From Mycobacterium sp. ACS1612 (lineage in GTDB: Bacteria > Actinomycetota > Actinomycetes > Mycobacteriales > Mycobacteriaceae), in assembly GCF_001667505.1 (NCBI RefSeq), contig NZ_LZHZ01000060.1, positions 120,936 through 184,935 on the forward strand: a stretch of DNA of 64,000 nucleotides. Direction: 5' to 3'. The translations under genes were made by a program, and so were the position numbers. Of the stretch, positions 1 to 8,656 are shown piece after piece; position 1 is the first letter of the stretch; every line of letters begins with the position of its first letter. The notes beneath the pieces are model-generated. The model made no database searches. It was not told the origin of the DNA and saw only the letters and a list, made by a program, of their open reading frames with translations.

Positions 1-79
1 TGACTGCCACTTTCCTGTGAAATATCGGCCGTCTTTTCAGCGCTATTTGCTTGCCTCGCGGGACCGTAGGCTGCGGCTT

Positions 80-646
80 ATGGGGAGGGCTGATTCGCCG
101 ACGGGCAACCGGTTGTCGGTCGACGACTGGATCCAGGCGGGCTTTGCGATTCTGGCCGAGGAGGGCATCAAAGCGCTCAAGATCGACCGGTTGTGTCGCC
201 GCCTCGAAGTGACCAAGGGCAGCTTCTATTGGCACTTCAACGACATCGCCGGCTATCGCACCGCGCTGGTACAGGCCTGGGGCGAACTGCGCGGCGACGA
301 TCGCAGCGACCTCGGCGAGTTGGCCTCGCTTCCGCCGCGGGAACGCCTGTCACGCATGATGTCGTCGCTGGTCAGCCCCCGTCACTGGACTCTGGAACGC
401 GCAATGCGGGAGTGGGCCCGCACGAACGCCGACGTGGCGGCCAGCGTGCGCGCCGCGGATCTGCGCGTGCTCGCCGCAGTACGCCAGGCGTTCCTCGACT
501 ACGGGTTCGACGCCGACGAGGCCGAACTGCGGGCCAACGCCACCTTCGCCGCAGGCGTCGGCTTCCTGCACCTGGCCGGCCCGCACCCGAACGCCCGCGC
601 GGCCGCCGGGCGCGAGGGCTTCCTCGACATCATGCTCAAGCGCTGA
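80..646 (+). CDS. TetR/AcrR-family transcriptional regulator
   Basis: Probable one-component repressor of 188 residues. The N-terminal helix-turn-helix is visible at about residues 12-60, ending in the typical recognition stretch VTKGSFYWHF. The rest is a poorly conserved helical ligand-binding half. An in-frame ATG at 17 would add 21 mostly basic residues that family members lack, so the ATG at 80 is preferred. The gene reads toward the flavin monooxygenase at 753, and the palindrome at 723-740 between them is a plausible operator, which makes this the best candidate for its regulator. The ligand cannot be told from sequence. Bases 1-79 hold nothing else recognisable. Confidence 0.85.
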   Translation: MGRADSPTGNRLSVDDWIQAGFAILAEEGIKALKIDRLCRRLEVTKGSFYWHFNDIAGYRTALVQAWGELRGDDRSDLGELASLPPRERLSRMMSSLVSPRHWTLERAMREWARTNADVAASVRAADLRVLAAVRQAFLDYGFDADEAELRANATFAAGVGFLHLAGPHPNARAAAGREGFLDIMLKR

Positions 647-722
647 CGCTCACCGCGCCGCGACCGCGGCTCGTTCGCGGAATTTGCTAGATCACGATCC
701 GGGCGCGATTCGGCGCGTCGTC

Positions 723-740
723 CCATACCAAAAGGTATGG
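723..740. promoter_or_regulatory. Palindromic operator overlapping a -10 box
   Basis: CCATACC (723-729) and GGTATGG (734-740) form perfect 7-bp arms around AAAA. The right arm contains TATGGT (736-741), which fits the mycobacterial -10 pattern TANNNT. A start of transcription about 7 bases later would leave almost no leader before the ATG at 753. A TetR dimer bound here would block the promoter. The link to the TetR gene at 80-646 is an inference from position. Confidence 0.55.
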
Positions 741-752
741 TAGCGTCGCGCC

Positions 753-1928
753 ATGCCCGCCGGAACGGCCGCCCGGCCGACGATCACTGCAGAATTCGTG
801 GCGCGGCTCGGCGAACGGGCAGCGGAAGCCGAACGACTGCGCCGGCTGCCGCAGGCCACCGTCGACGACCTCCTCGCGTCCGGTTTCACCGACCTGCTGG
901 TGCCCGCCCGCTACGGCGGCGCGCAGGCCGATTTCCCGGCCATTCTGGATCCCGTGCGGCGAATGGCGCACGGCTGCGCGTCGAGCGCCTGGACGATCGG
1001 GTTCTACGCGCTGCACAACTGGCTGCTCGCGCTGTTCGACGAGCGCGCGCAGCAGGAGGCGTTCGTTACCCGGCCGTTCCTCGCGCCAGCGCCGCTGGCT
1101 CCGACGGGCCGCGGCCTCCCGTGTGACGACGGCGTCCGGCTCACCGGCCGCTGGTCGTGGGTCACCGGTGTGATGCACGGCAACTGGGTCATCGTCGGCG
1201 CGTTGTGCGGCCCCGAGGAGGATCGAGCCGGGATCTACCCCGCGCTGGCCTTGCTGCCGATCGACCAGATCGAGATCGACGACGTCTGGCACACCGACGG
1301 CATGCGCGCCACCGGGTCCAACGACGTCGTCGCCTCCGATGTATTCGTCCCTGCGCACCGGTTGGTGCGGGTGGCCGACATCTACACCGGGACGGCGCCG
1401 GGGGCGGGTCTGCACGACGCCGACGCCTACCGCTGGCCGATGGTGCCCGCCTTGGCGCTGCTGGCCGCCATGCCGGCACTGGGCAGCGCCGAACGCGCCG
1501 CTGAGATCTACGCGGAGCGACTGTCGCAGCGGGTGCTGGCCTACGAAGACGTGATGCAGAAGGACAAGCCGATCGCCCAAGCGCATCTGGCCGAAGCCCG
1601 CGTCCGGCTGCGCGCGTTACACGGCCTGCTCGCCGACACCGTCACGGACATCGAAAACCACGTTGCCACAGGCGATCCCGTACCACGGCAGGTTCGCGGC
1701 GAGGCCAGGCTCGCGGCTGCGTACATCGTGCACGAGTCGCGCGCGGTGATCGGCAACCTGCTCGAGGCGTCCGGCGCCAGCGTCCACTTCCTCGACAACC
1801 CACTGCAGCGGATCAAGCGCGACGTCGACGTGATCTGCGGGCACGTGATTTTCGACTACGACACCAGCCGCGAACTCTCCGGAGCCCTCACACTGGGGAT
1901 GAAGGTGCCGCGAACCGCGATGGTGTGA
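753..1928 (+). CDS. Flavin-dependent monooxygenase, acyl-CoA dehydrogenase fold (HsaA/HpaB-like)
   Basis: A 391-residue protein of the acyl-CoA dehydrogenase fold. It resembles group D two-component flavin monooxygenases more than true dehydrogenases: it has the W(S)WVTG stretch (residues about 130-136), the DGMRATGSNDV segment typical of HsaA-like enzymes, and a C-terminal helical bundle. Such enzymes hydroxylate aromatic or CoA-linked substrates using reduced flavin made by a separate reductase. No reductase of that type is visible nearby. The start ATG lies 12 bases after the palindrome at 723-740, with no strong ribosome site, consistent with a near-leaderless message. It is the first gene of the catabolic cluster. 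The substrate is unknown. Confidence 0.75.
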   Translation: MPAGTAARPTITAEFVARLGERAAEAERLRRLPQATVDDLLASGFTDLLVPARYGGAQADFPAILDPVRRMAHGCASSAWTIGFYALHNWLLALFDERAQQEAFVTRPFLAPAPLAPTGRGLPCDDGVRLTGRWSWVTGVMHGNWVIVGALCGPEEDRAGIYPALALLPIDQIEIDDVWHTDGMRATGSNDVVASDVFVPAHRLVRVADIYTGTAPGAGLHDADAYRWPMVPALALLAAMPALGSAERAAEIYAERLSQRVLAYEDVMQKDKPIAQAHLAEARVRLRALHGLLADTVTDIENHVATGDPVPRQVRGEARLAAAYIVHESRAVIGNLLEASGASVHFLDNPLQRIKRDVDVICGHVIFDYDTSRELSGALTLGMKVPRTAMV

Positions 1929-1939
1929 GAGGGGACCCC

Positions 1940-2329
1940 ATGGCCAACGCACTGCGTGACCACATCACCAGCACGTTACAGAAGCAGGTGGCCAACCCGC
2001 TGATGCGACTGCTGCCGTTTCAGACGCTGTTGGAGACGACGGGCCGCAAATCGGGTGCACCCCGAAGCACGCCGATCGGCGGCAGTCGGGTCGGCGACCA
2101 GTTCTGGTTCGTCTCCGAGTTCGGCGAGAAGGCGCAATACGTCAAGAACATCAAGGCCGACCCCAACGTCCGGGTGCGGTTGAACGGGCGGTGGCACAAG
2201 GGCGTCGCGCATCTTCTGCCCGACGACGATCCGCACGAGCGACTGAAGTCGCTGCCCGCGTTCAACAGCATGGGCGTGCGCACCTTCGGCACCAACCTGC
2301 TGACCATCCGCGTCGACCTGTTGGATTGA
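1940..2329 (+). CDS. Deazaflavin (F420)-dependent nitroreductase-family protein, Ddn-like
   Basis: A 129-residue protein with the split-barrel signature of the Ddn/Rv3547 family. LLETTGRKSG near residue 32, the VSEFGEKAQYVKNIKADPNV stretch in the middle and the basic loop are all typical. Members bind F420 (sometimes FMN or heme) and reduce quinones or other small molecules. The ATG at 1940 sits after GAGAGGGG and is preferred to a GTG at 1925 that overlaps the previous stop. It lies 11 bases after the monooxygenase gene and is probably co-transcribed with it. Whether it takes part in the same pathway or serves redox defence cannot be decided. Confidence 0.8.
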   Translation: MANALRDHITSTLQKQVANPLMRLLPFQTLLETTGRKSGAPRSTPIGGSRVGDQFWFVSEFGEKAQYVKNIKADPNVRVRLNGRWHKGVAHLLPDDDPHERLKSLPAFNSMGVRTFGTNLLTIRVDLLD

Positions 2330-2345
2330 CCCGCCCCTGGAAGTA

Positions 2346-2367
2346 AAACTAATATCACTTTTAGTTT
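2346..2367. promoter_or_regulatory. Palindromic operator with TAATAT -10 box
   Basis: AAACTAA (2346-2352) and TTAGTTT (2361-2367) are perfect 7-bp inverted arms with an 8-base spacer, in a notably AT-rich gap. TAATAT (2350-2355) inside it is an excellent -10 hexamer, so transcription would start near 2362, about 33 bases before the dioxygenase ATG. The palindrome differs from the one at 723-740, which suggests a second regulator, possibly the TetR protein at 6788-7399. Confidence 0.55.
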
Positions 2368-2394
2368 CTTACGTCGACGCTGATGGAGGCCACC

Positions 2395-3498
2395 ATGGAA
2401 TCGTTCGTCCACCTGCGAAAAGGCCGCACCCCGAAGCGATTACACGCCGATCTCGACGGCCTCAAAGACGACGAGCTCGGCCGCGGGGGCTTCATCGGCC
2501 GGACCGCCAACATCTACCGGCGCCACGACCCGACCGCCTACCGCGCCTCCGGGCCACTGCGTCCCGTCGACGTGCTCGCCGACCAACTGAAGCCGGGTGA
2601 CGCCACCGACGCGGCGGGCGGGCCGCTGCTGATGTTCTCCAACGCCGACTGCCAGGTGCTGCTGTCGCGGCGCAGCGATGCGATGCCGTACTTCGTCCGC
2701 TACGTCGACGGTGATCTGCTCAGCTTCGTACACCGCGGCTCGGGCCTTCTGGAAACCGAGTTCGGTCCGCTGCGCTATCGCCAAGGCGATTGGGTCTACA
2801 TCCCCAAGGCGTGCACGTTCCGCCAAGTCCCCGACGAAGAGTCCACGCTGTTGATGATCCAGGCCACCGACGAGTTCCGGGTGCCGCCGCCGGGCTATCT
2901 GGGACGACACTTCCCGTTCGACCCGTCGCAGGCCACCATCCCCGAGCCCGCGCCCATCGACGACGACGGCCGCGGCGAGTACGAGGTGCGGCTAATCCAC
3001 CCGTCCGTTGCTGGCGGGCCGACTTCGCTGTTCTACCAACATCATCCGCTCGACGTCGAAGGGTGGCGCGGCGACAACTTCGCGTTCACGTTCAACATCG
3101 ACGACTACAACGTGGTGACCTCCGACAGCGTGCACCTACCGCCCACCGTGCATCTGTTCATGCAGGCCACCGGCGTGTACGTGATGAACTTCCTGCCCAA
3201 GCCCGCCGAGGGCGTCCCGGGGACCGAGCGCACGCCCTGGTATCACCGCAACGTCGACTATGACGAGATCGCGTTCTTCCACGGTGGTTCGCTGTACGGA
3301 ATACCGATGCCACCCGGACTCATTTCCCATGCACCGCAAGGGGTTCACCACGGCGCGCCCGAGAAGGCCCGCGAGCGTGCACGCCGCAAATTCGACGAGT
3401 ACGACTCGGTGGACTGGTCGGTGATCGCGGTGGACACCCGGCGCAGGCTGGAGCCGTCAGCCGACGTCCTCGCCAACGACCTGGGACAGCACTCATGA
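2395..3498 (+). CDS. Homogentisate 1,2-dioxygenase-family ring-cleavage enzyme
   Basis: A 367-residue cupin-type protein resembling homogentisate 1,2-dioxygenase, a non-heme iron enzyme that opens a hydroquinone-type ring between the hydroxyl and the side chain. The metal site is recognisable: YHRN (His near residue 284), the acidic pair in DYDEIAFF (290-291) and VHHG (His near 319) match the His/Glu/His ligands of the human enzyme in order. It is shorter than classical enzymes (about 440 residues). The ATG at 2395 is chosen over 2383 because it follows GGAGG more closely. No fumarylacetoacetase or maleylacetoacetate isomerase follows, so homogentisate may not be the substrate. It overlaps the next gene by ATGA. 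Confidence 0.75.
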   Translation: MESFVHLRKGRTPKRLHADLDGLKDDELGRGGFIGRTANIYRRHDPTAYRASGPLRPVDVLADQLKPGDATDAAGGPLLMFSNADCQVLLSRRSDAMPYFVRYVDGDLLSFVHRGSGLLETEFGPLRYRQGDWVYIPKACTFRQVPDEESTLLMIQATDEFRVPPPGYLGRHFPFDPSQATIPEPAPIDDDGRGEYEVRLIHPSVAGGPTSLFYQHHPLDVEGWRGDNFAFTFNIDDYNVVTSDSVHLPPTVHLFMQATGVYVMNFLPKPAEGVPGTERTPWYHRNVDYDEIAFFHGGSLYGIPMPPGLISHAPQGVHHGAPEKARERARRKFDEYDSVDWSVIAVDTRRRLEPSADVLANDLGQHS

Positions 3499-4679
3499 CG
3501 TCCACGATGGTGAAGTACGAATATGACCGTATCCCGTATTTGATTGCATACCAGAACGTTTCGGGTGTCCGGGATGTCTACGGCGGCGTCTCCGAGCTGA
3601 TCGTCCTCGAGAGCTACCTCCTCAAGCCGGAGACCAAGCCATCGGACACGGTGCTGGTGTTCATGCACCCCATCGGGGGCGGGGCGTACCTGCCGATGAT
3701 CAACGCGCTGGCCCGCGCGGGGCATCACGTCATCTACTGCAACAGCCGGTTCCGGGGCACGGACTCCGCGCTGCTGATGGAGAAGGTCGTCGAGGATCTC
3801 GGCGAATGCATCAAGGACGCCAAAAACCGGCTTGGCTACCAGAAGGTGGTGCTCGCCGGCTGGAGCGGCGGCGGCTCGCTGTCGGCGTTCTACCAGCAGC
3901 AGGCCACCCACCCGACGGTGACCGCCAGCCCGTCCGGCGACGGGCCCGACCTGACCAAACTGGGCCTCATCCCCGCCGACGGCATCATGATGCTGGCCGC
4001 GCACATCAGCCGCCACGGCACACTGACCGAATGGCTGGACGCGTCCATCCTCGACGAGTCGGACCCGTCCAAGCGGGACCCCGAACTGGACCTGTACGAC
4101 CAGGACAACCCCGATCAGCCGCCCTACGCCGAGGAATTCCTGCAGCGCTACCGGGCCGCTCAGGTGGCACGCAACCGGCGAATCACCAAGTGGGTCAAAG
4201 AAAAACTAGCCAAGCTCTCCGAAGAAGGACGCCCCGATGACGAGTTCGCCTTCGTCGTGCACGGCACCATGGCCGACCCCCGTTGGCTGGATCCCACGGT
4301 CGACCCGAACGAGCGAGAACCGCGCAGCACCTACCTGGGCGACCCGCAGGTGGTCAACATGGGCCCGTTCGGCCTCGCCCGGTTCTGCACGCTGCGCAGT
4401 TGGCTGTCGCAGTGGAGTTACGACGACGCCAACGGCGACGCCGTCAAGGCCGGCCCCGACATCGACGTGCCCACGCTGGTGATCGGCAACCTGGCCGACA
4501 ACGCGTGCACACCCAGCCACACCCGCCGCATCTTCGACGCCATCGGGCATCCTGATAAGGAAATGCGCGAGATACACGGCGCCAACCACTACTACTCCGG
4601 CCCAGACCAGCGCGACGCGCTGCGCGAGGCCGTCGGCATCTGCACGGACTGGCTGCACCGGCACGGATTCTCGCTATGA
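3495..4679 (+). CDS. Alpha/beta hydrolase
   Basis: A 394-residue serine hydrolase. The nucleophile elbow GWSGGGS places the serine at residue 124. An oxyanion-region HPIGGG occurs near 58-63, a likely acid Asp in IGNLADNACTPSH, and a catalytic His in IHGANHYYSG near the end. The long insertion between strand and cap is larger than in small esterases. Its start overlaps the dioxygenase stop, so the two are translationally coupled. A natural role would be hydrolysis of the ring-cleavage product or of a downstream ester or thioester; this is inference from context. Confidence 0.8.
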   Translation: MTSTMVKYEYDRIPYLIAYQNVSGVRDVYGGVSELIVLESYLLKPETKPSDTVLVFMHPIGGGAYLPMINALARAGHHVIYCNSRFRGTDSALLMEKVVEDLGECIKDAKNRLGYQKVVLAGWSGGGSLSAFYQQQATHPTVTASPSGDGPDLTKLGLIPADGIMMLAAHISRHGTLTEWLDASILDESDPSKRDPELDLYDQDNPDQPPYAEEFLQRYRAAQVARNRRITKWVKEKLAKLSEEGRPDDEFAFVVHGTMADPRWLDPTVDPNEREPRSTYLGDPQVVNMGPFGLARFCTLRSWLSQWSYDDANGDAVKAGPDIDVPTLVIGNLADNACTPSHTRRIFDAIGHPDKEMREIHGANHYYSGPDQRDALREAVGICTDWLHRHGFSL

Positions 4680-5881
4680 CAGTGGCGAGCCCGCTGGACG
4701 GCATCCGGGTCATCGAGGTCGGCACGCTGATCTCCGGGCCCTTCGCGGGCCGCCTGCTCGGCGACATGGGTGCCGAAGTCATCAAGGTCGAACCGCCGGG
4801 GGCGCCGGACCCGCTGCGCACCTGGGGTCAGGCCGAACTCGACGGCCATCACTTCTTTTGGACCGTGCACGCTCGCAACAAGAAAGCCGTCACGCTTAAC
4901 CTGCGCGAGGAGGCGGGTCGCGCCCTGTTCCTCGACCTCGTCGAGCGCTCCGACATCATCGTCGAGAACTTCCGGCCCGGCACGCTGGAGAAGTGGAACC
5001 TTGGTTACGACGTGCTGCGCGAACGCAATCGAGGCATCATCCTGGTCCGTGTGTCCGGTTACGGTCAGACCGGACCCGAGGCACACAAGGCCGGCTATGC
5101 GTCCGTCGCCGAGGCGGCCAGCGGACTGAGGCACATGAACGGTTTCCCCGGCGGCCCGCCGCCCCGGTTGGCCCTGTCATTGGGCGACAGCCTGGCCGGG
5201 ATGTTCGCCGCGCAGGGTGCGCTGGCGGCGCTGTATCGCCGCACGGTGACCGGTGAAGGTCAGATCGTTGACGCGGCGCTGACCGAATCATGCTTGGCGG
5301 TACAGGAATCCACGATTCCCGACTATGACGTCGGCGGTGTGGTGCGCGGCCCGTCGGGTACCCGGTTGGAAGGCATCGCGCCGTCGAACATCTACCCGAC
5401 CGCCGACGGCAGTTGGGTGGTCATCGCCGCCAATCAGGACACAGTGTTCCGCAGGCTGTGCGCGGCGATGGGCCAACCGGAGCTGGCGACCGACGAGCGG
5501 TTCGCCAATCACGTTGCCAGGGGTCGCAATCAGGACGATCTGGACAAGATCATCGGCGCGTGGGCCGCGCAGCGCCACCCGGCCGACATCATCTCCACGC
5601 TCAGCGACGCCGGTGTGATCAGCGGCCCGATCAACACCGTCGCCGAGGTGGTCAGCGATCCGCAGCTGAATGCCCGCGGCATGATCGCCGACCACTGGGA
5701 CGAGCGGATCGGGCGAAACGTCAAGGGCCCCGGCGTCGTGCCGGTGCTGTCGCAGACCCCGGGAACCATCCGCAAGGCGGGTCCCGCCAGCCCGGGACAG
5801 CACAACGACGAGATCTACCAAGGCCTGCTCGGCAAGACCGCTGAGGACCTGGAGATGCTGCGGGGAAAGGGTGTGCTGTGA
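4676..5881 (+). CDS. Family III (CaiB/BaiF) CoA-transferase
   Basis: A 401-residue family III CoA-transferase that moves CoA between carboxylic acids through an enzyme-aspartyl thioester. The N-terminal Rossmann-type start (LDGIRVIEVGTLISGPFAGR), the VENFRPGTLEKW motif and the GDS motif with the likely catalytic Asp at residue 171 are all present. It differs from the Frc-type genes at 55.7 and 57.7 kb in lacking the HVQ and GGGQPGW signatures, so it is not an oxalate enzyme. It overlaps both neighbours by 4 bases and probably activates an acid formed by the hydrolase so that the lyase downstream can cleave it. Confidence 0.85.
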   Translation: MTVASPLDGIRVIEVGTLISGPFAGRLLGDMGAEVIKVEPPGAPDPLRTWGQAELDGHHFFWTVHARNKKAVTLNLREEAGRALFLDLVERSDIIVENFRPGTLEKWNLGYDVLRERNRGIILVRVSGYGQTGPEAHKAGYASVAEAASGLRHMNGFPGGPPPRLALSLGDSLAGMFAAQGALAALYRRTVTGEGQIVDAALTESCLAVQESTIPDYDVGGVVRGPSGTRLEGIAPSNIYPTADGSWVVIAANQDTVFRRLCAAMGQPELATDERFANHVARGRNQDDLDKIIGAWAAQRHPADIISTLSDAGVISGPINTVAEVVSDPQLNARGMIADHWDERIGRNVKGPGVVPVLSQTPGTIRKAGPASPGQHNDEIYQGLLGKTAEDLEMLRGKGVL

Positions 5882-6786
5882 CCGGATTACCTGAGCACGT
5901 CGACATCCGCGACGTCTCGATGCGCGACGGATTGCAGATCGAGGCGCCGATTCCGTTGGCCGCCAAGCTCGAACTGCTCGCGGCGGTCGCCGCCACGGGA
6001 GTTCGGGAGATGGAGGCGACGGCATTCGTGTCACCGTCGAAGGTGCCCGCGCTGGCCGACGCCGCGGAACTTGCAGCAGAACTGTCGTCGTTTCCCGGTA
6101 TCGAGTTCTCGGCGCTGGTCGCCAGCCCCAACGGCGCCAAGCGGGCGATCGCGGCGGGCCTGGGCTCGATTGAATACGTGGTGTCGGCCGCCGACGGCCA
6201 CAGCCGCGCCAATGTCGGCCGGTCCACGGCCGAAGCCACCGCTCAGATCCCGGAGATCCTCGCGATCGCCCACGACAGCGGAGCGTCCGTCGAGGTCATC
6301 ATCGCCACGGCGTGGGACTGCCCGTTCGACGGACCCACCCCGGCCGAGCGCGTCGTCGATGTGGTCAGCGCGGCGTGCGACGCCGGCGTCGACAGGCTCG
6401 CGATCGCCGACACCATCGGCACCACCACCCCGCGGCGGGTCGTCGACCTGATCGAGCGAATCCGACCGCGTATCGGCGGCATTCCCCTTGGTGCACACTT
6501 CCACAACACCCGCGGCGCCGGACTGGCCAGCGCCTACGCGGCGGTCAGCGCGGGCGTCACCCGACTGGACGCCGCGGTCGGCGGCCTCGGCGGCTGCCCG
6601 TTCGCCCCCGGCGCCAGCGGCAACATCGCCACCGAAGACCTGGTGTACCTGTTGCGGGACAGCGGCATCCACGTCGACGTCGACCTGCAGGCCGCCATCG
6701 CCGCCGCCGGCGTGGCACAACGCGTGGTCCGCCACGATTTGCCGAGTTCGCTGCTGCGCGCGGGCGACCGCATCCTCGGCGGCTAG
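5878..6786 (+). CDS. HMG-CoA lyase-like enzyme (DRE-TIM superfamily)
   Basis: A 302-residue TIM-barrel lyase related to 3-hydroxy-3-methylglutaryl-CoA lyase. RDVSMRDGLQ near residues 11-20 supplies the metal- and substrate-binding Arg-Asp pair, HFHNTRGAG the metal histidines, and GLGGCPFAPGASGN (236-249) the active-site Cys at 240. The enzyme splits a 3-hydroxy-acyl-CoA into acetyl- or acyl-CoA and a keto acid or aldehyde. It starts with GTG overlapping the CoA-transferase stop. The pairing with a CaiB-type transferase suggests the last steps of a degradative pathway rather than leucine catabolism, since no methylcrotonyl-CoA carboxylase is nearby. Confidence 0.85.
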   Translation: MTGLPEHVDIRDVSMRDGLQIEAPIPLAAKLELLAAVAATGVREMEATAFVSPSKVPALADAAELAAELSSFPGIEFSALVASPNGAKRAIAAGLGSIEYVVSAADGHSRANVGRSTAEATAQIPEILAIAHDSGASVEVIIATAWDCPFDGPTPAERVVDVVSAACDAGVDRLAIADTIGTTTPRRVVDLIERIRPRIGGIPLGAHFHNTRGAGLASAYAAVSAGVTRLDAAVGGLGGCPFAPGASGNIATEDLVYLLRDSGIHVDVDLQAAIAAAGVAQRVVRHDLPSSLLRAGDRILGG

Positions 6787-6787
6787 C

Positions 6788-7399
6788 GTGCCCGCCGAAA
6801 CCCTGAGCGCCAAGGGTCGCCAAACCCGAGACGCTATCGAGCAGGCGGCGCGAAAGCTGTTCGCCGAGCGGGGGTTTCACGGCACGACGCTGGCCGACAT
6901 CACGTCGGCGGCTGGCAAGTCGCCCGCCGTGTTCTATCGCTACTTCGGCGACAAAGAGGATCTGCTCGCCGCGCTGGCCGAGTCGTTCCTGCACGATACC
7001 GTCGCGCCGCTGGGGGTGAATCTCGATCTGCCCGATTCCCCCGACGACGACGCGTTCTTCACCTCCGTCGTCGCCGGCTACTGGACCATCTTCAAGCAGA
7101 ACATCGGCGTGATGATCGCCGTCGCTCAACTTGCCGCCACACAGCCGCGATTCGCCGCTGTGCAGAACGAATTCCGCCGCTTCGGGATCGACATAGTGGC
7201 CGCATCGGTGCGGCGCGCTCAGGAGCAGGGCTACGCGGCCGAACTCGTCCCCGAGCACACCGCCGCCGCGATCGCGCTGCTGTTCGAGAACTTCACCACC
7301 GTCTTCGTCGGCACCTCCGGCTTGGGCTTGCAGATCACCGACGAGGACGCGGTCGCCACCCTGGCGAGGATTTGGAAGAAGACGTTGTACGGGTTCTGA
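6788..7399 (+). CDS. TetR/AcrR-family transcriptional regulator
   Basis: A 203-residue TetR protein starting with GTG one base after the lyase stop. The helix-turn-helix is clear at about residues 8-55, including FAERGFHGTTLADITSAAG and the SPAVFYRYFGDKEDLL recognition end. The C-terminal half has the FENFTTVFVGTSGLGL helix found in many acyl-CoA-responsive mycobacterial TetR proteins. Being embedded in the operon, it probably controls the cluster by feedback. The palindrome at 2346-2367 is a possible target; an acyl-CoA intermediate is a plausible but unproven ligand. Confidence 0.85.
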   Translation: MPAETLSAKGRQTRDAIEQAARKLFAERGFHGTTLADITSAAGKSPAVFYRYFGDKEDLLAALAESFLHDTVAPLGVNLDLPDSPDDDAFFTSVVAGYWTIFKQNIGVMIAVAQLAATQPRFAAVQNEFRRFGIDIVAASVRRAQEQGYAAELVPEHTAAAIALLFENFTTVFVGTSGLGLQITDEDAVATLARIWKKTLYGF

Positions 7400-7417
7400 C
7401 AACTGAGGAGAATCAGC

Positions 7418-8656
7418 GTGGATTTCGCCCTGCCAGAGCACCTTCCGGGGTTGCTCGCCGAGATGGACGCGTTCATCGAGGCCGAGATCAAACCGCTGGA
7501 GCGTGAGCACATCCAGTACTTCGACCAGCGCCGCGAGCATGCCCGCACCGACTGGGACAACGGCGGCATCCCGCGCCGGGAGTGGGAGGATCTGCTCGGC
7601 GAGATGCGCAGGCGGGCCGACAAGGCCGGTTGGTTGCGCTACGGGCTGCCGTCCCGGTTCGGCGGCCGCGACGGCACCAACATCGACATGGCGGTGATCC
7701 GGGAACACCTGGCGCACAAGGGGCTCGGACTGCACAACGACCTGCAGGACGAGTCCTCGATCGTCGGGAACTTCCCGCAAGTCATCATGATGGACCGGTT
7801 CGGTTCCGAGGCTCAAAAAGCGGAATGGACCGAGGCGCTGATCACCGGTGAGCGGTCGATGGCGTTCGGGCTGACCGAACCGAACCACGGATCGGACGCG
7901 ACCTGGCTGGAAACCCACGCCGTCCTCGACGGCGACGAGTGGGTGATCAACGGCGCGAAGCGGTTCAACACCGGCGTCCACCGGGCGACGCACGACCTGG
8001 TGTTCGCGCGCACCTCCGGTGAGCCGGGTCAGGCCCGCGGCATCACCGCGTTCCTCGTGCCCACCGACAGCCCCGGCTTCACGGTGCCGTACTACTGGTG
8101 GACGTTCAACATGCCGACCGATCACGGTGAAGTGGAGCTGAAGGACGTCCGCGTACCTGCCGACGCGGTGCTCGGCGAGGTCGACCGCGGGCTGGAGGTC
8201 GGCCAGACCTTCCTGCACGAGAACCGGATTCGGCAAGCCGCCAGCAGCCTCGGGGCCGCGCAGTACTGCATCGACCGGGCCGTCGGCTACGCCAACGACC
8301 GGTCGGTGTTCGGCAAGCCGCTCTCGGTCAATCAGGCCGTGCAATGGCCGCTCGTCGAACTGCAGACCGAAGCCCAGATGGTGCGGCTGTTGGTGTATTA
8401 CGCGGCAACCCAACTCGACGCCAACCACCACATGGAGGTCTCCGACAAGGTGTCGATGGCCAACTACCGGGCCAACCGGCTGGTCTGTGAGGCCGCCGAC
8501 CGGGCCATGCAGGTGTTCGGTGGCGTCGGCTACAGCAGACACGAGCCATTCGAACACATCTACCGGCATCACCGGCGCTACCGCATCACCGAAGGTGCCG
8601 AGGAGATCCAGATCCGTCGGGTGGCCCAGCGGCTCTTCGGATTCGGGCGCAAGTGA
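7418..8656 (+). CDS. Acyl-CoA dehydrogenase
   Basis: A 412-residue FAD-dependent acyl-CoA dehydrogenase. The order is an N-terminal helical domain, a beta domain with MAFGLTEPNHGSDATW near residue 150, and a C-terminal helical domain with the family signature ITEGAEEIQIRRVAQ at the end. The GTG start at 7418 follows GAGGAG. It is longer at the N terminus than short-chain enzymes, as in the mycobacterial FadE group that sits beside phosphotransferase-fold genes (ACAD10/11-like pairs). Substrate class unknown; its neighbours point to an unusual or branched acyl-CoA. Confidence 0.88.
   Translation: MDFALPEHLPGLLAEMDAFIEAEIKPLEREHIQYFDQRREHARTDWDNGGIPRREWEDLLGEMRRRADKAGWLRYGLPSRFGGRDGTNIDMAVIREHLAHKGLGLHNDLQDESSIVGNFPQVIMMDRFGSEAQKAEWTEALITGERSMAFGLTEPNHGSDATWLETHAVLDGDEWVINGAKRFNTGVHRATHDLVFARTSGEPGQARGITAFLVPTDSPGFTVPYYWWTFNMPTDHGEVELKDVRVPADAVLGEVDRGLEVGQTFLHENRIRQAASSLGAAQYCIDRAVGYANDRSVFGKPLSVNQAVQWPLVELQTEAQMVRLLVYYAATQLDANHHMEVSDKVSMANYRANRLVCEAADRAMQVFGGVGYSRHEPFEHIYRHHRRYRITEGAEEIQIRRVAQRLFGFGRK

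Noticed and set aside
6557..8572. A 671-codon open frame on the - strand
   Set aside because: It is antisense to the TetR and acyl-CoA dehydrogenase genes, both of which have clear family motifs. Long antisense frames are a side effect of GC-rich third positions.
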